Of a stretch of 64,000 nucleotides of DNA, positions 1 through 9,253 are shown piece by piece (the stretch's first letter is position 1; every line of letters begins with the position of its first letter). The notes under the pieces were generated by a model, which saw only the letters and a program-made list of their open reading frames with translations, searched no databases and was not told the origin of the DNA. This DNA is from Rs1 sp038900335. Its GTDB lineage: Bacteria > Pseudomonadota > Gammaproteobacteria > Pseudomonadales > Balneatricaceae. The position numbers and the translations under genes were made by a program. The stretch is from assembly GCA_038900335.1 (NCBI GenBank), contig JBBMRB010000004.1, forward strand, positions 124,001-188,000, written 5' to 3'.

Positions 1-848
1 CTGAAACAATGCTAGCAGGTCGCGATAAAGATGCGCATGAGATGATGGTTAAAAAGTTGCATGAGGCCGACACACAGCTACCTGCAGGTGAAGTGTATCT
101 AGTAGGAGCAGGCCCTGGTGACCCTGAGTTGTTGACGTTCAAAGCCCTTCGTTTAATGCAGCAGGCAGACGTGGTGATGTATGATGCATTGGTGTCAAAA
201 GAAGTGATGGAGTTGTGTCGAAGGGATGCTGATTTAATATTTGTGGGTAAACATCGCGATAATCATGCGGTAGAGCAGCAAGATATTAATCAAATGTTGA
301 TCGATCACGCGAAAAAAGGTCGCCGTGTAGTCAGGCTTAAAGGTGGTGATCCATTTATCTTTGGCCGTGGTGGCGAAGAGCTGCAAAGCTTAAGGGAGCA
401 TGGTATTGCTTTTCAGGTGGTGCCAGGCATAACGGCAGCCAGTGCGTGCTCTACCTATGCCGGGATTCCGTTGACACATCGTGATTTTGCACAAAGTGTG
501 ATATTTGTCACCGGCCAGCAAAAGAATCGTAGCACAGAGTTGGACTACTCGCAGCTAGTGGGTAATGATCAAACGATAGTGTTCTATATGGGGCTGCACA
601 ACCTTGCTGATATATGTCAAAAACTTGTCGCGGCGGGTAAATCGAGTGACACACCAGCTGCCATCGTTTCCAGGGGAACTTGTGCGGATCAACAGGTACT
701 AATAGGCACGCTGTCTACTTTGGTTGATCAGCAAAAACACGCGGCATTACCAGCACCTTCTTTGATCATTGTTGGCGAAGTGGTTTCTTTGCAGGATCAA
801 TTACAATGGTTTTGTGAGAATCAGTTAGCGGATATATCATCTTTATGA
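1..848 (+). CDS. cysG: Siroheme synthase CysG, C-terminal SUMT part (cut by window start)
   Basis: This is the S-adenosylmethionine-dependent uroporphyrinogen III C-methyltransferase domain, which methylates uroporphyrinogen III to precorrin-2 for siroheme. The reading frame is open to the left edge. The first in-frame ATG (position 9) lies in linker-like sequence, so the gene probably continues upstream into the dehydrogenase/ferrochelatase half of CysG. Visible SUMT signatures are VGAGPGDPELLT (SAM loop), VRLKGGDPFIFGRGGEE, VVPGITAASACSTYAGIPLTH and the late VFYMGL and IIVGEVV motifs, in the family order. Siroheme is the cofactor of sulfite and nitrite reductases. A hairpin follows the stop. 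If the upstream half is absent, the gene would be a stand-alone cobA-type SUMT; the missing 5' sequence decides this. Confidence 0.9.
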   Translation, partial: ETMLAGRDKDAHEMMVKKLHEADTQLPAGEVYLVGAGPGDPELLTFKALRLMQQADVVMYDALVSKEVMELCRRDADLIFVGKHRDNHAVEQQDINQMLIDHAKKGRRVVRLKGGDPFIFGRGGEELQSLREHGIAFQVVPGITAASACSTYAGIPLTHRDFAQSVIFVTGQQKNRSTELDYSQLVGNDQTIVFYMGLHNLADICQKLVAAGKSSDTPAAIVSRGTCADQQVLIGTLSTLVDQQKHAALPAPSLIIVGEVVSLQDQLQWFCENQLADISSL

Positions 849-861
849 TTTTACGCTATAC

Positions 862-894
862 TTAGCTCAAACCTTAGTTGAGCTAACTGTTTTA
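862..894 (+). terminator. Hairpin after cysG, probable weak terminator
   Basis: A perfect 9-bp stem, TTAGCTCAA (862-870) with TTGAGCTAA (878-886), encloses a 7-nt loop. A short T tract (CTGTTTT) follows. The position 14 bases past the stop fits termination of cysG, but the stem is AU-rich and the tail is short. Confidence 0.5.
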
Positions 895-1044
895 GATAAT
901 AGGATTCTGTTATAATAATCAATATTTTATAATAGCGTGCTTAGTTATAGATCAATAGGGTAGTGTTTGTTTTATGTATTAATACTACAATTATGCTCTA
1001 TTGGCCGTGTTATTAGTGTATTTATAGACTTTTAAAACTTAAAA

Positions 1045-1061
1045 ATGTAGTATTACTACAT
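1045..1061. promoter_or_regulatory. Palindromic operator candidate upstream of aceE
   Basis: ATGTAGTA and TACTACAT form a perfect 8+1+8 palindrome centred on one T, about 210 bp before the aceE start. Related half-sites (GTAGTGTT near 962 and AATACTAC near 981) lie about 70-85 bp upstream. This looks like a transcription-factor site. It does not match the AATTGGTnnnACCAATT box known for enteric PdhR, so the binding protein is unknown. Confidence 0.4.
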
Positions 1062-1267
1062 CTTATATTACAGAGAATTAAAGCCTTTGGCGGTAATTCA
1101 AACATTAAACGCATAGTATAAATCAAGCCGTTCGAATATTAGTAAGATTAGATTTTATCCTGAGTATCTAGGCATTAGATAAGGTGGCTGAAACTGATTA
1201 TATTTTTATTGAAAGGCTTTTTTTATGTCAAAAGTGGGATGAGTGCTCGATGAGATTAGATAGCGAT

Positions 1268-3931
1268 ATGCAAACCGATTTAATTAACGATATCGATCCA
1301 ACAGAAACAAGAGAGTGGCTTGACGCACTTGAATCTGTTGCGAAGAATGAAGGCGACAAACGCGCTGAATTTATTCTTAGCCAATTAGGCAATAAAGCGC
1401 AAGAGTTAGGAGTCGGTACTAATTTTGCGTTAACTACGCCGTATAGAAATACTATTGCTCCTGTTGATGAAGCTCGTATGCCTGGCGATTTGTTTGTAGA
1501 GCGTCGTATACGCTCTTTTATTCGCTGGAATGCAATGGCGATGGTCATGCGCGCAAACGATAATGATGATGGCCTAGGCGGTCATATCTCTAGTTTCTCC
1601 TCATCGGCTACCTTGTATGATGTTGGATTTAACTATTTTTTCCGTGGCAATGAAAATGAAAATGGCCAAGATGCAGATATGGTCTTCTTCCAGGGGCATA
1701 TTTCACCCGGTATTTATGCGCGTGCATATTTAGAAGGCCGTTTAACAGAAGATCAATTAGACAATTTCCGTCGTGAAGTAGATGGCAAAGGTTTACCTTC
1801 TTATCCGCATCCTTGGTTAATGCCTGATTTTTGGCAGTTCCCAACAGTTTCTATGGGCCTAGGTCCAATTCAGGCGATTTACCAAGCGCATGTTATGCGT
1901 TATTTATCAGCACGTGAAATGATTAATCGCGGTGACCGTAAAGTTTGGGCATTCCTTGGTGATGGCGAATGTGATGAGCCGGAATCTTTAGGTGCTATCT
2001 CTCTTGCGGGTACTGAAAAGCTAGAAAACTTAGTATTTGTTATCAACTGTAACTTACAGCGTCTAGATGGCCCTGTTCGTGGTAATGGTAAAATAGTACA
2101 AGAATTGGAAGGCGCTTTTCGCGGTGCTGGCTGGAATGTTATTAAGTGTTTATGGGGGCGTCATTGGGATCCTCTATTCGCTAAAGACAAACATGGTCTA
2201 CTACAAAAGCGTATGGACGAAGTGTGTGACGGTGAGTTACAAAACTATAAAGCAAATGGCGGTGCCTACACTCGTGAGCACTTCTTCGGTAAATACCCTG
2301 AGCTATTAGAAATGGTTAAGGATATGAGCGATGATGAAATCATGCAGTTAAATCGCGGTGGTCACGATCCTTATAAAGTTTATGCAGCGTATGAAGAGGC
2401 GATGAACCATAAAGGTCAACCTACTGTTATCTTAGCGCAAACTGTAAAAGGTTACGGTACGGGTAAATCTGGTTTGGCGAAAAATGATACCCATTCCATG
2501 AAAAAAGTGGCAATGGATGATTTAAAAGATTTCCGTGATCGTTTTAATATTCCGCTAGAAGATGATCAATTGAAAGATATGCCATATTATCGTCCATCAA
2601 TTGATTCACCTGAAATGCGCTATATGATGGATAGACGTAAAAAACTAGGGGGTTCTTACCCAATACGTCGCACAGAATTTGGTAAGCTAGAGACGCCGCC
2701 ATTAGAAGATTTTGCCAATAGTCTCAAAGGCAGTGGCAAGCGTACAATGTCTAGCCAAATGGGTTTCAATCGCGTATTGAACACATTGCTTAAAGATAAA
2801 GCAGTGGGTAAGCATATTGTACCGATTATCCCAGATGAAGCGCGTACTTTCGGTATGGAAGGTATGTTCCGCCAATTAGGTATTTACTCATCGGCAGGGC
2901 AGCGTTATACGCCACATGATTCAGATCAAATCATGTATTACAAAGAATCTAAAACAGGTCAGATTCTAGAAGAAGGTATTAACGAAGCCGGAGCAATGTC
3001 TGCTTGGATGGCGTGTGCTACCTCTTATGCGAATAATAGTTGCTCAATGATTCCGTTTTATATCTTCTATTCTATGTTTGGTTTCCAAAGAGTGATGGAT
3101 TTAATCTGGGCTGCGGGTGATATGCAAGCTAGAGGTTTCTTAATTGGAGCAACAGCGGGTAGAACAACGCTTAACGGTGAAGGTCTGCAGCATCAAGATG
3201 GTCATTCACATCTGATGGCACAAATGGTACCTAACTGTGTATCTTACGATCCTACATTTGGCTACGAGCTTGCGGTAATTATTCAAGACGGCGCTCGTCG
3301 TATGTATAAAGAAGGTGAAAACCGTTTTTATTACATCACCACAATGAACGAAAACTACAATCATCCAGATATGCCAAAAGGCGCTGAAGAAGGCATCATT
3401 AAAGGTATGTATCTTCTGGAGGAAGGTAGAGAGAGTGAACTTAAAGTTAAACTCATTGGCTGTGGTACTATTCTTAATGAAGTCATGGCGGCTGCACAGT
3501 TGTTACGTGATGATTTTAATGTCGATGCTGATATTTGGAGCACCACGTCAATTAATGAATTGCGCCGTGAAGCACAAGCAGTTGAGCGTTGGAATTTCTT
3601 ACACCCAATGGAAGAAAATCGTGTTTCTTATGTGACACAGTGCTTAGCCGGTAGTGAACCTGTTATTGCTGCCACAGATTACATGAGAATGTATCCTGAT
3701 CAATTACGTGAATATATCCCGCAGCGCTATAAAGTGTTGGGTACCGATGGTTTTGGACGTTCAGATACTCGCGCTAAATTACGTGAGTTCTTTGAAGTGA
3801 ACCGTTATTACGTTGTTGTCGCTGCATTAAAAGCATTGCAAGAAGAAGGCAAATTAGAGCCAGCAGTTGTTGTTAAAGCAATGAAAAAATATAACATAGA
3901 TCCAGATAAAGTTGCGCCTTGGACTGTATAA
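1268..3931 (+). CDS. aceE: Pyruvate dehydrogenase E1 component, homodimeric type
   Basis: This is the thiamine-diphosphate-dependent E1 that decarboxylates pyruvate and acetylates the lipoyl groups of E2. At about 887 residues it matches the single-chain E1 of Gammaproteobacteria. The thiamine/Mg motif runs from GDGECDEPES (near residue 231) to INCN (near 262). Other family blocks are GHISPGIYARAYLEGRL, RLDGPVRGNGKI, DEARTFGMEGMFRQ and GLQHQDGHSHL. The frame is open from a GTG at 1184, but that stretch has no homology-like content. The ATG at 1268 places DIDPTETREW exactly where the enteric protein has DVDPIETRDW. An ATG at 1250 with a GGGA upstream is the alternative. aceF follows 104 bp downstream, and no E3 gene (lpd) is adjacent. 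Overall sequence character is nearer the Pseudomonas form than the enteric one. Confidence 0.96.
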   Translation: MQTDLINDIDPTETREWLDALESVAKNEGDKRAEFILSQLGNKAQELGVGTNFALTTPYRNTIAPVDEARMPGDLFVERRIRSFIRWNAMAMVMRANDNDDGLGGHISSFSSSATLYDVGFNYFFRGNENENGQDADMVFFQGHISPGIYARAYLEGRLTEDQLDNFRREVDGKGLPSYPHPWLMPDFWQFPTVSMGLGPIQAIYQAHVMRYLSAREMINRGDRKVWAFLGDGECDEPESLGAISLAGTEKLENLVFVINCNLQRLDGPVRGNGKIVQELEGAFRGAGWNVIKCLWGRHWDPLFAKDKHGLLQKRMDEVCDGELQNYKANGGAYTREHFFGKYPELLEMVKDMSDDEIMQLNRGGHDPYKVYAAYEEAMNHKGQPTVILAQTVKGYGTGKSGLAKNDTHSMKKVAMDDLKDFRDRFNIPLEDDQLKDMPYYRPSIDSPEMRYMMDRRKKLGGSYPIRRTEFGKLETPPLEDFANSLKGSGKRTMSSQMGFNRVLNTLLKDKAVGKHIVPIIPDEARTFGMEGMFRQLGIYSSAGQRYTPHDSDQIMYYKESKTGQILEEGINEAGAMSAWMACATSYANNSCSMIPFYIFYSMFGFQRVMDLIWAAGDMQARGFLIGATAGRTTLNGEGLQHQDGHSHLMAQMVPNCVSYDPTFGYELAVIIQDGARRMYKEGENRFYYITTMNENYNHPDMPKGAEEGIIKGMYLLEEGRESELKVKLIGCGTILNEVMAAAQLLRDDFNVDADIWSTTSINELRREAQAVERWNFLHPMEENRVSYVTQCLAGSEPVIAATDYMRMYPDQLREYIPQRYKVLGTDGFGRSDTRAKLREFFEVNRYYVVVAALKALQEEGKLEPAVVVKAMKKYNIDPDKVAPWTV

Positions 3932-4035
3932 CATCGAAGCTATTTCAGATGTTGAATAAAGGCTGAAAATTAAGTAATAAGCAGTGGCGATATTGTTATC
4001 GCTGCTGGTTCATGAAAGATATGAGGAAATAAGTA

Positions 4036-6006
4036 GTGACTACAATCACAATTTCAGTTCCAGATTTAAGCGGCGCAAGTGATGTCGATGTTATCGAAGT
4101 AATGGTAAAAGCCGGTGACGTTATTGCACAAGGCGATAGTTTAATTGCTGTGGAAACCGACAAAGCATCAATGGAAGTTCCTGCCTCACATAGTGGCACC
4201 GTTGTTGAAGTCATCATGCAAGAAGGTAGTGTTTGTAATGAAGGCGATGCAATATTAACCATCAGTGCTGAACAGCAAGCCGCTGTTGAGCCTCAAGCTT
4301 CGCAGGCTGAGCCAGTAGCAGCAGAGTCTAAAGTAGCAGCAGTGAAAGCTGATGCGCCTGTTGTTAGCGGTGGTGTTGAAGATATTGTTGTACCTGATTT
4401 GTCCGGTGCCAGTGATGTTGACGTTATAGAAGTGATGGTCAGTGTTGGTGATACTATCAGTGAAGGCGATAGTTTAATCGCTGTCGAAACTGATAAAGCA
4501 TCAATGGAAGTACCAGCGCCAAAATCAGGCGTTGTAAAAGCTATTACGATGAAAGAAGGTGATACCTGTAACGTTGGTGATATTATCTTATCCCTTGAAG
4601 TTGCAGGCACTGCACCCGCTAGTGCTTCAGCACCAGTAGCACAAACTGCTGTCGTTGAAAATGCAGAGCCAGAACAGCCAGCTGTTCAAGCAAGTGTAAC
4701 TGCAGCAGCTGCTAGTAGCGAAGAAATTAAAGTGCCTGATTTATCGGGTGCTAGCGATGTTGATATCATTGAAATAATGGTTAAAGCAGGGGATGTTATT
4801 AGCGAAGGAGACAGTTTAATTGCTGTTGAAACGGATAAAGCATCGATGGAAGTACCTTCACCTAAAGGCGGAACTGTTAAATCTGTTGCTATGTCAGAAG
4901 GCGGTACTTGTAACGTAGGTGATGTAATTTTAGTGTTAGAAGTAGCAGGTGCTGTGCAAGCGCCAGTTGCCGCTAGCGCTGCTGCCCCTGTAGCAACACC
5001 TGCTGCACCCGCACCAGCAGTCGCAGCAAGTACAGAGATTAAAGAAGCTGCTCCTGTCTCAGCTGAAATCAATGCCAAGAACCAGACTGCGTTATATGCA
5101 GGTCCTGCTGTGCGTATTCTTGCTCGTGAGTTTGGTGTCGATTTAACCTTGGTTAAAGGTACTGGTCGTCGCGGTCGTATTCTAAAAGAAGATGTGCAGA
5201 GTTTTGTCAAAGGTATTATTAAGCAATCTGCTAATAAGCCTGCAAGCGCTAGTGCTGTTACAGCCGGTAGCGGTATACCGCAAGTGCCTGAAATTGACTT
5301 TAGCCAATTCGGTGAAATTGAATTAGAAAAACTGAGTAAAATCGCGCGAGTGACACGTGATAATATGTCTAGAGCTTGGTTGAACGTACCTCATGTTACT
5401 CAATTTGATGATGCGGATATCACTGATCTAGAAGAGTTCCGTAAGGAAATGAAAGATGAGGCGGCTAAAGCAGGTGTGAGATTGACGCCAATGCCATTTA
5501 TTATTAAGGCGGTTGCTAAGGCATTAGCAGTTAATCCTCGTTTTAACTCTTCTTTACACGCTGATGGTCAGCATTTAGTACTCAAGAAATATATCAATAT
5601 TGGTATTGCTGTTGATACACCTAATGGCTTGATGGTTCCTGTCATTAAAGATGCCGATAAGAAAACGATATATGAACTGGCGAATGAAACAATTGAACTT
5701 GCCGGTAAAGCGAAAGATCGTAAACTCAAGCCAAATGAAATGCAAGGTGCTTGTTTTACAATATCTAGCTTAGGCGGCATTGGTGGCACAGGCTTTACAC
5801 CAATTGTTAATACGCCTGAAGTCGGTATTCTCGGTGTTTCTAAAGCAGACATTAAACCGCGCTGGAACGGTACAGAGTTTGAACCACGTAAAATGTTGCC
5901 TCTATGTTTATCTTATGATCACAGAGCAATTAATGGTGGTGATGCAGGCCGATTCCTTACTTATCTCAGTGCTGTATTAAGCGATATCAGAAAGCTGGTT
6001 TTATAA
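4036..6006 (+). CDS. aceF: Dihydrolipoyllysine acetyltransferase (PDH E2) with three lipoyl domains
   Basis: This is the E2 core of pyruvate dehydrogenase, moving acetyl groups to CoA. Three lipoyl domains are present, each with ETDKASMEVP; the lysines to be lipoylated are K43, K154 and K268. Ala/Pro/Val-rich linkers join them. The E1/E3-binding domain lies at about 352-395 (ending GRRGRILKEDV) and the acetyltransferase domain at about 420-656. The catalytic motif reads HRAINGG, with H629 and N633; the enteric enzyme has Asp at the second position, while the Azotobacter/Pseudomonas form has Asn. The start is GTG at 4036, with AGGA about 8 bases upstream. The three lipoyl repeats are also similar at DNA level (near 4080-4200, 4390-4530 and 4730-4870), so they could recombine with one another. 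Confidence 0.96.
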   Translation: MTTITISVPDLSGASDVDVIEVMVKAGDVIAQGDSLIAVETDKASMEVPASHSGTVVEVIMQEGSVCNEGDAILTISAEQQAAVEPQASQAEPVAAESKVAAVKADAPVVSGGVEDIVVPDLSGASDVDVIEVMVSVGDTISEGDSLIAVETDKASMEVPAPKSGVVKAITMKEGDTCNVGDIILSLEVAGTAPASASAPVAQTAVVENAEPEQPAVQASVTAAAASSEEIKVPDLSGASDVDIIEIMVKAGDVISEGDSLIAVETDKASMEVPSPKGGTVKSVAMSEGGTCNVGDVILVLEVAGAVQAPVAASAAAPVATPAAPAPAVAASTEIKEAAPVSAEINAKNQTALYAGPAVRILAREFGVDLTLVKGTGRRGRILKEDVQSFVKGIIKQSANKPASASAVTAGSGIPQVPEIDFSQFGEIELEKLSKIARVTRDNMSRAWLNVPHVTQFDDADITDLEEFRKEMKDEAAKAGVRLTPMPFIIKAVAKALAVNPRFNSSLHADGQHLVLKKYINIGIAVDTPNGLMVPVIKDADKKTIYELANETIELAGKAKDRKLKPNEMQGACFTISSLGGIGGTGFTPIVNTPEVGILGVSKADIKPRWNGTEFEPRKMLPLCLSYDHRAINGGDAGRFLTYLSAVLSDIRKLVL

Positions 6007-6036
6007 CTCTTTAATAAAACAGTGATTGATAATATA

Positions 6037-6059
6037 GGCTCCTTTAAGGGGCCTTTTTT
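6037..6059 (+). terminator. Rho-independent terminator of aceF
   Basis: GGCTCC (6037-6042) pairs with GGGGCC (6048-6053) around TTTAA, with one G-U pair, and is followed directly by six T. It lies 30 bases after the aceF stop. Confidence 0.85.
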
Positions 6060-6225
6060 ATGTCTTAAATAAACTGAAAACAAGCAGTCATTAGCAGCTC
6101 TTATAATGCTCTGGACTATTAGCGTTGAGCTTGTAAGAGCAGTGTTGATAGTCACTGTGAAGATAGGGAGTGAGGAGATGCTTGAAGACTGTCATTAATA
6201 TGACAGTGTCCAAGCGTTGGGAAGG

Positions 6226-7890
6226 TTATACTTTAAATTGACCAACCAGGTTATAGACACGATTTGATTGTTCTGCCACGCTCTTAGAGTGCTCTGCAGA
6301 GACTTTATCGTCTTCAAATGACTCTTTACCTAAGGTGCTAATTAATTGAATATCGCCACTCATTTTCTCGGTCATAGTGCTTTGCAAATGAGAGGTTGAA
6401 TCAATATCGTTATTAAGAACATTAATTTGGGCTATCAGTGAATTCAAATGTGACAACCTTTCTATGACCGTTGAGGCGTGATCAGCCGTTGCGATACTTC
6501 TTGTTTGGCTTTCATTCATCACACTGACAGCACTTTGTGATTTGCTTTCTAGACGCTGGATCATATTCTGGATTTCTTCAGTACTATTTCTAGTCCTTGC
6601 TGCAAGTGCTCTGACCTCATCGGCAACAACCGCAAAGCCTCTGCCTTGATCTCCTGCTCTAGCGGCCTCTATTGCCGCGTTTAAAGCTAGCAAGTTGGTC
6701 TGCTCCGCTATTTCTTGAATAACATTTAGTACGGTGCCGATACTTGATACTTCGTTCTCTAGCTCAGAGATAACTTGTGAAGCCTGGCGGATATCTGCAG
6801 CGAGCTGTTTTATCTGAGTATTATTTTCATGCAGTCCATTAATACCCTGTTCTGCTTCAAGAGTCGCATTTTTAGCCTGTTCTGTTGCCTTAGTACTGTT
6901 ATCTGAAATATCGGTTGCTGAGGTCATTAACTCAGATATGCCTTGTACCACGTTTTCACGGTGTTTGATTTGCTCTTGTGCTCTTACGGTATTCTTTTGG
7001 CGTAAGCTCTCAAGTTCCATCATGGTGTTGTTTAATTGTTTAGTTGACTCTCTAATCTCTGACACCAGTCCTTGTATCATATCGACAAATTGGTTGAAAG
7101 CAACGGCAACACGGCCTGCTTCATCTTTACTTTTAATATCAATACGCTGTGTTAAATCACCGTCACCTTTTGCTATTTGCTCTAGTGATTCAGCAACGAA
7201 TAGTAGCGGCCTGGTAATTCGTGGCGCTGCAAATAGGACTAAGCAAATACTCAATAACATAATTCCTGCAGAGACAACAATATTGTTAGTTAATAGGCTG
7301 GTCATTTGCTGATCAGATTGGGTTTTCATATAAGCAACTTTTTTATCAATATCATCAACATATACCCCGATACCAATCATATAATCCCATTGCTCGAGCA
7401 TAGATGAGAAAGAGATTTTTAAATCTTCAGATTTGGTCGCAGGGTTTTCCCAGTAGTATTCAAGGAAACCGCCGCCATCTACAGCGATCTGGACTAGTTT
7501 TTGAATAACTAAATCGCCTCTGGCATCTTTAACTGCACTTAAGTTTTTGCCTTCAAGTTTAGGGTTGCCAGCATGGACGATGGTATTAGACTTTTTATCA
7601 AACACGAAAAAGTAGCTATTTGAGCCAAACTTTAAGTCTCTAATTCGGTTGCGTAAAAGCTCTAAGTCGCCTTGTTTGTCAGGGGAGAGGTCCGCTACTG
7701 ATTTTTTTGCTATTTCAGTATAGGCAGACAATTCGTCTTTTTTAAGTTTAAATAGTTGCTCTTTATATAAGGTAACTTGAGATTCACCCATGTTATTTAA
7801 ACCATTAATCGCTATAGATGACAGCGTGATAACGACAAGTATTAAAGGAATGATAACTAGAGCAAAGACTTTGGCTCTGATCGATTTCAT
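6226..7890 (-). CDS. Methyl-accepting chemotaxis protein with a periplasmic single Cache domain
   Basis: This is a transmembrane chemoreceptor that reports ligand binding to CheA/CheW. The N-terminal membrane segment is at about 5-27. A periplasmic sCache-like region runs from about 40 to 185 (SYFFVFDKKSNTIVHAGNP, then GGGFLEYYWENP). The second membrane segment is near 200-220, and a HAMP region (ITRPLLFVAESLEQIAKGDGDLT) is near 225-280. The signalling hairpin tip reads NLLALNAAIEAARAGDQGRG. No C-terminal CheR-tethering pentapeptide is visible (it ends VGQFKV). The start is the ATG at 7890, preceded by GGGAG at 8-bp spacing; an in-frame ATG at 7905 lacks a ribosome binding site. The ligand is not predictable; sCache receptors often sense small organic acids. 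It is monocistronic here. Confidence 0.93.
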   Translation of the reverse strand: MKSIRAKVFALVIIPLILVVITLSSIAINGLNNMGESQVTLYKEQLFKLKKDELSAYTEIAKKSVADLSPDKQGDLELLRNRIRDLKFGSNSYFFVFDKKSNTIVHAGNPKLEGKNLSAVKDARGDLVIQKLVQIAVDGGGFLEYYWENPATKSEDLKISFSSMLEQWDYMIGIGVYVDDIDKKVAYMKTQSDQQMTSLLTNNIVVSAGIMLLSICLVLFAAPRITRPLLFVAESLEQIAKGDGDLTQRIDIKSKDEAGRVAVAFNQFVDMIQGLVSEIRESTKQLNNTMMELESLRQKNTVRAQEQIKHRENVVQGISELMTSATDISDNSTKATEQAKNATLEAEQGINGLHENNTQIKQLAADIRQASQVISELENEVSSIGTVLNVIQEIAEQTNLLALNAAIEAARAGDQGRGFAVVADEVRALAARTRNSTEEIQNMIQRLESKSQSAVSVMNESQTRSIATADHASTVIERLSHLNSLIAQINVLNNDIDSTSHLQSTMTEKMSGDIQLISTLGKESFEDDKVSAEHSKSVAEQSNRVYNLVGQFKV

Positions 7891-8328
7891 TGATGAGTCT
7901 CCCATTATTTTTTTATTATCTATTGTTATATAACGTGACTTAACTTTATATCTTTAAGGTTATTATCATTATAGTATAGAAAAATAAGAATGTATAAAAT
8001 CAATACAATAAGCGTTAGTGCTAGCTATCTCGTACAATGTACATATATGATTTGTTATAATGTACTGTTTTTAAAAAAATAAAACTGATCTTGATAGCTT
8101 GTTTAAAAATAAAATAAAGCTAAATACATTCTTAGTATTTTAATCTATATAAAATGTGCTATATTCATTTAGTAGCCTCAGTCCTATTACTAACACTATA
8201 GTGTTAACCTTTTTAAGCTATCGTCTATAGTCGAAAATCATTTCATATTAGTAGTAAAGTCATAGTTATTGCACGATCACTAGTTGATTAAAATTCTTTA
8301 ATCACTTGTTTTTCCCTAGGAGTAAACA
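7891..8328. other. Divergent intergenic region, chemoreceptor / cold-shock-like gene
   Basis: This very AT-rich 438-bp gap carries the promoters of both divergent genes. An 11-bp palindrome, GTAC-AAT-GTAC, lies at 8032-8042. The long leader available to the cold-shock-like gene would suit the long 5' UTRs known for csp genes, but I identified no specific cold-box. Confidence 0.4.
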
Positions 8329-8592
8329 TTGCAAACAATCGTTAAAAAGTGGTTCCGTGAAAAGGAATCAGGTTTTTTAGAAAATGGTAATGGTAAAGAT
8401 ATCATTGTCTCTAAAGCAGATTTGCTTAATTGCCAGTTTTTAAAAGTAGGTGTGACAGTTGAGTTTGAATGTCATGTTGATAAACGTGGTTTAATTGCTA
8501 AAAATGTTAAGTTGATGCCCCAAGATAAAAACGGCCACGGCCATCGCCATGGACAAGCTAACAAGCCTTTTCGCCCAGGTGTCATGACGTAA
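8329..8592 (+). CDS. Divergent cold-shock-domain-like small protein with His-rich tail
   Basis: This 87-residue protein has an N-terminal half resembling a cold-shock/OB fold: KKWFREKESGFLENGNGKDI aligns loosely with the VKWFN...KGFGFI strand pair of CspA, and GVTVEFECHVDKRGLIAKNV aligns with the last strands. The canonical aromatic RNP motifs are degraded, so nucleic-acid binding is plausible but unproven. The C-terminus is a flexible basic/histidine segment (KNGHGHRHGQANKPFRPG). The start is TTG at 8329, chosen because AGGAG lies 6 bases upstream at 8318-8322 and no in-frame ATG fits. It is monocistronic, with 114 bp to the next convergent gene. Confidence 0.65.
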   Translation: MQTIVKKWFREKESGFLENGNGKDIIVSKADLLNCQFLKVGVTVEFECHVDKRGLIAKNVKLMPQDKNGHGHRHGQANKPFRPGVMT

Positions 8593-8705
8593 ATCATTAC
8601 AAATATGTTAAGCACACTTCTTAAATAGATTTATATCGTTACAATCTCAGTAAAGTTATATTGTTTTACGCTCAAAAAACGCACCAGTTATTGATCGCCA
8701 TTTAT

Positions 8706-9221
8706 TTAATTATCAGTGGAGAGTGTCAATGTGTTGTTTTTTTGAACTAAGCTAAGGTGTTTGAGAAAGCTCATGCCTAGTAATACGATATCGCCTTCAT
8801 TATACGGATTGATATAAGCGACGACGTTGGTTGATGTTATATTTCCCAGCTTTAGTGTGTCTAATAATGTTTTATGAACCTGAATATTACCATTAGCTGT
8901 ACTTACTAATGCACTGCCTTGTTTAGTCAAATTTAGGTGCTGAGCAATACCTTCGCTAATAGTTACATTAGTCGCCCCAGTGTCTAATAGAAAAGTCACT
9001 CGATAGCCATTAATTTCGCCATAAGCTAAATAGTGCCCTTTTGAGTTTTGTTTAAGTACTAGGGGAGTGTTTTTATCGTTGCTAAGAAATTGATTTGGAT
9101 TTTTTTTATTATCAATGACTTTTTGAAAAAAGAAACTTGCCAGCGCTAAAGCGATTATCCAAGTAAGATGCATCATCCATTTTGCATAGCTCGCTGTTTG
9201 ATCTTTTGCCTTGAGCGCCAT
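8706..9221 (-). CDS. Membrane-anchored retropepsin-like aspartic protease (TIGR02281 type)
   Basis: This is a 171-residue protein with one N-terminal membrane segment (about 16-33) and a single retropepsin-like domain. The catalytic motif is DTGA at residues 80-83 within VTFLLDTGATNVTISEGIA. The second hallmark strand is LLGMSFLKHLSL near the C-terminus, the usual bacterial 'clan AA' arrangement of one catalytic Asp per chain, so it should act as a dimer. The domain would face the periplasm. Substrates of this family are largely unknown. The start has AGGT about 6 bases upstream. The globin gene 32 bp upstream is in the same direction and may be co-transcribed. Confidence 0.85.
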   Translation of the reverse strand: MALKAKDQTASYAKWMMHLTWIIALALASFFFQKVIDNKKNPNQFLSNDKNTPLVLKQNSKGHYLAYGEINGYRVTFLLDTGATNVTISEGIAQHLNLTKQGSALVSTANGNIQVHKTLLDTLKLGNITSTNVVAYINPYNEGDIVLLGMSFLKHLSLVQKNNTLTLSTDN

Positions 9222-9253
9222 AATTTACCTAAAATTAAATAAGTTGAATAAAT

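Larger units (their letters stand above)
849..1267. other. Intergenic region upstream of aceE
   Basis: This AT-rich 419-bp gap must carry the aceEF promoter. It contains the cysG hairpin and the palindrome at 1045-1061. No RNA gene or convincing ORF was seen. I could not assign a clear -35/-10 pair. Confidence 0.5.

Noticed and set aside
1184..1267. N-terminal extension of aceE from GTG 1184
   Set aside because: It has no ribosome site and no family similarity; ATG 1268 fits the known N-terminus exactly.
4293..5210. Long minus-strand open frames opposite aceF
   Set aside because: They mirror the repeated, Ala/Val-rich lipoyl region of aceF; they have no ribosome sites and no recognisable protein.
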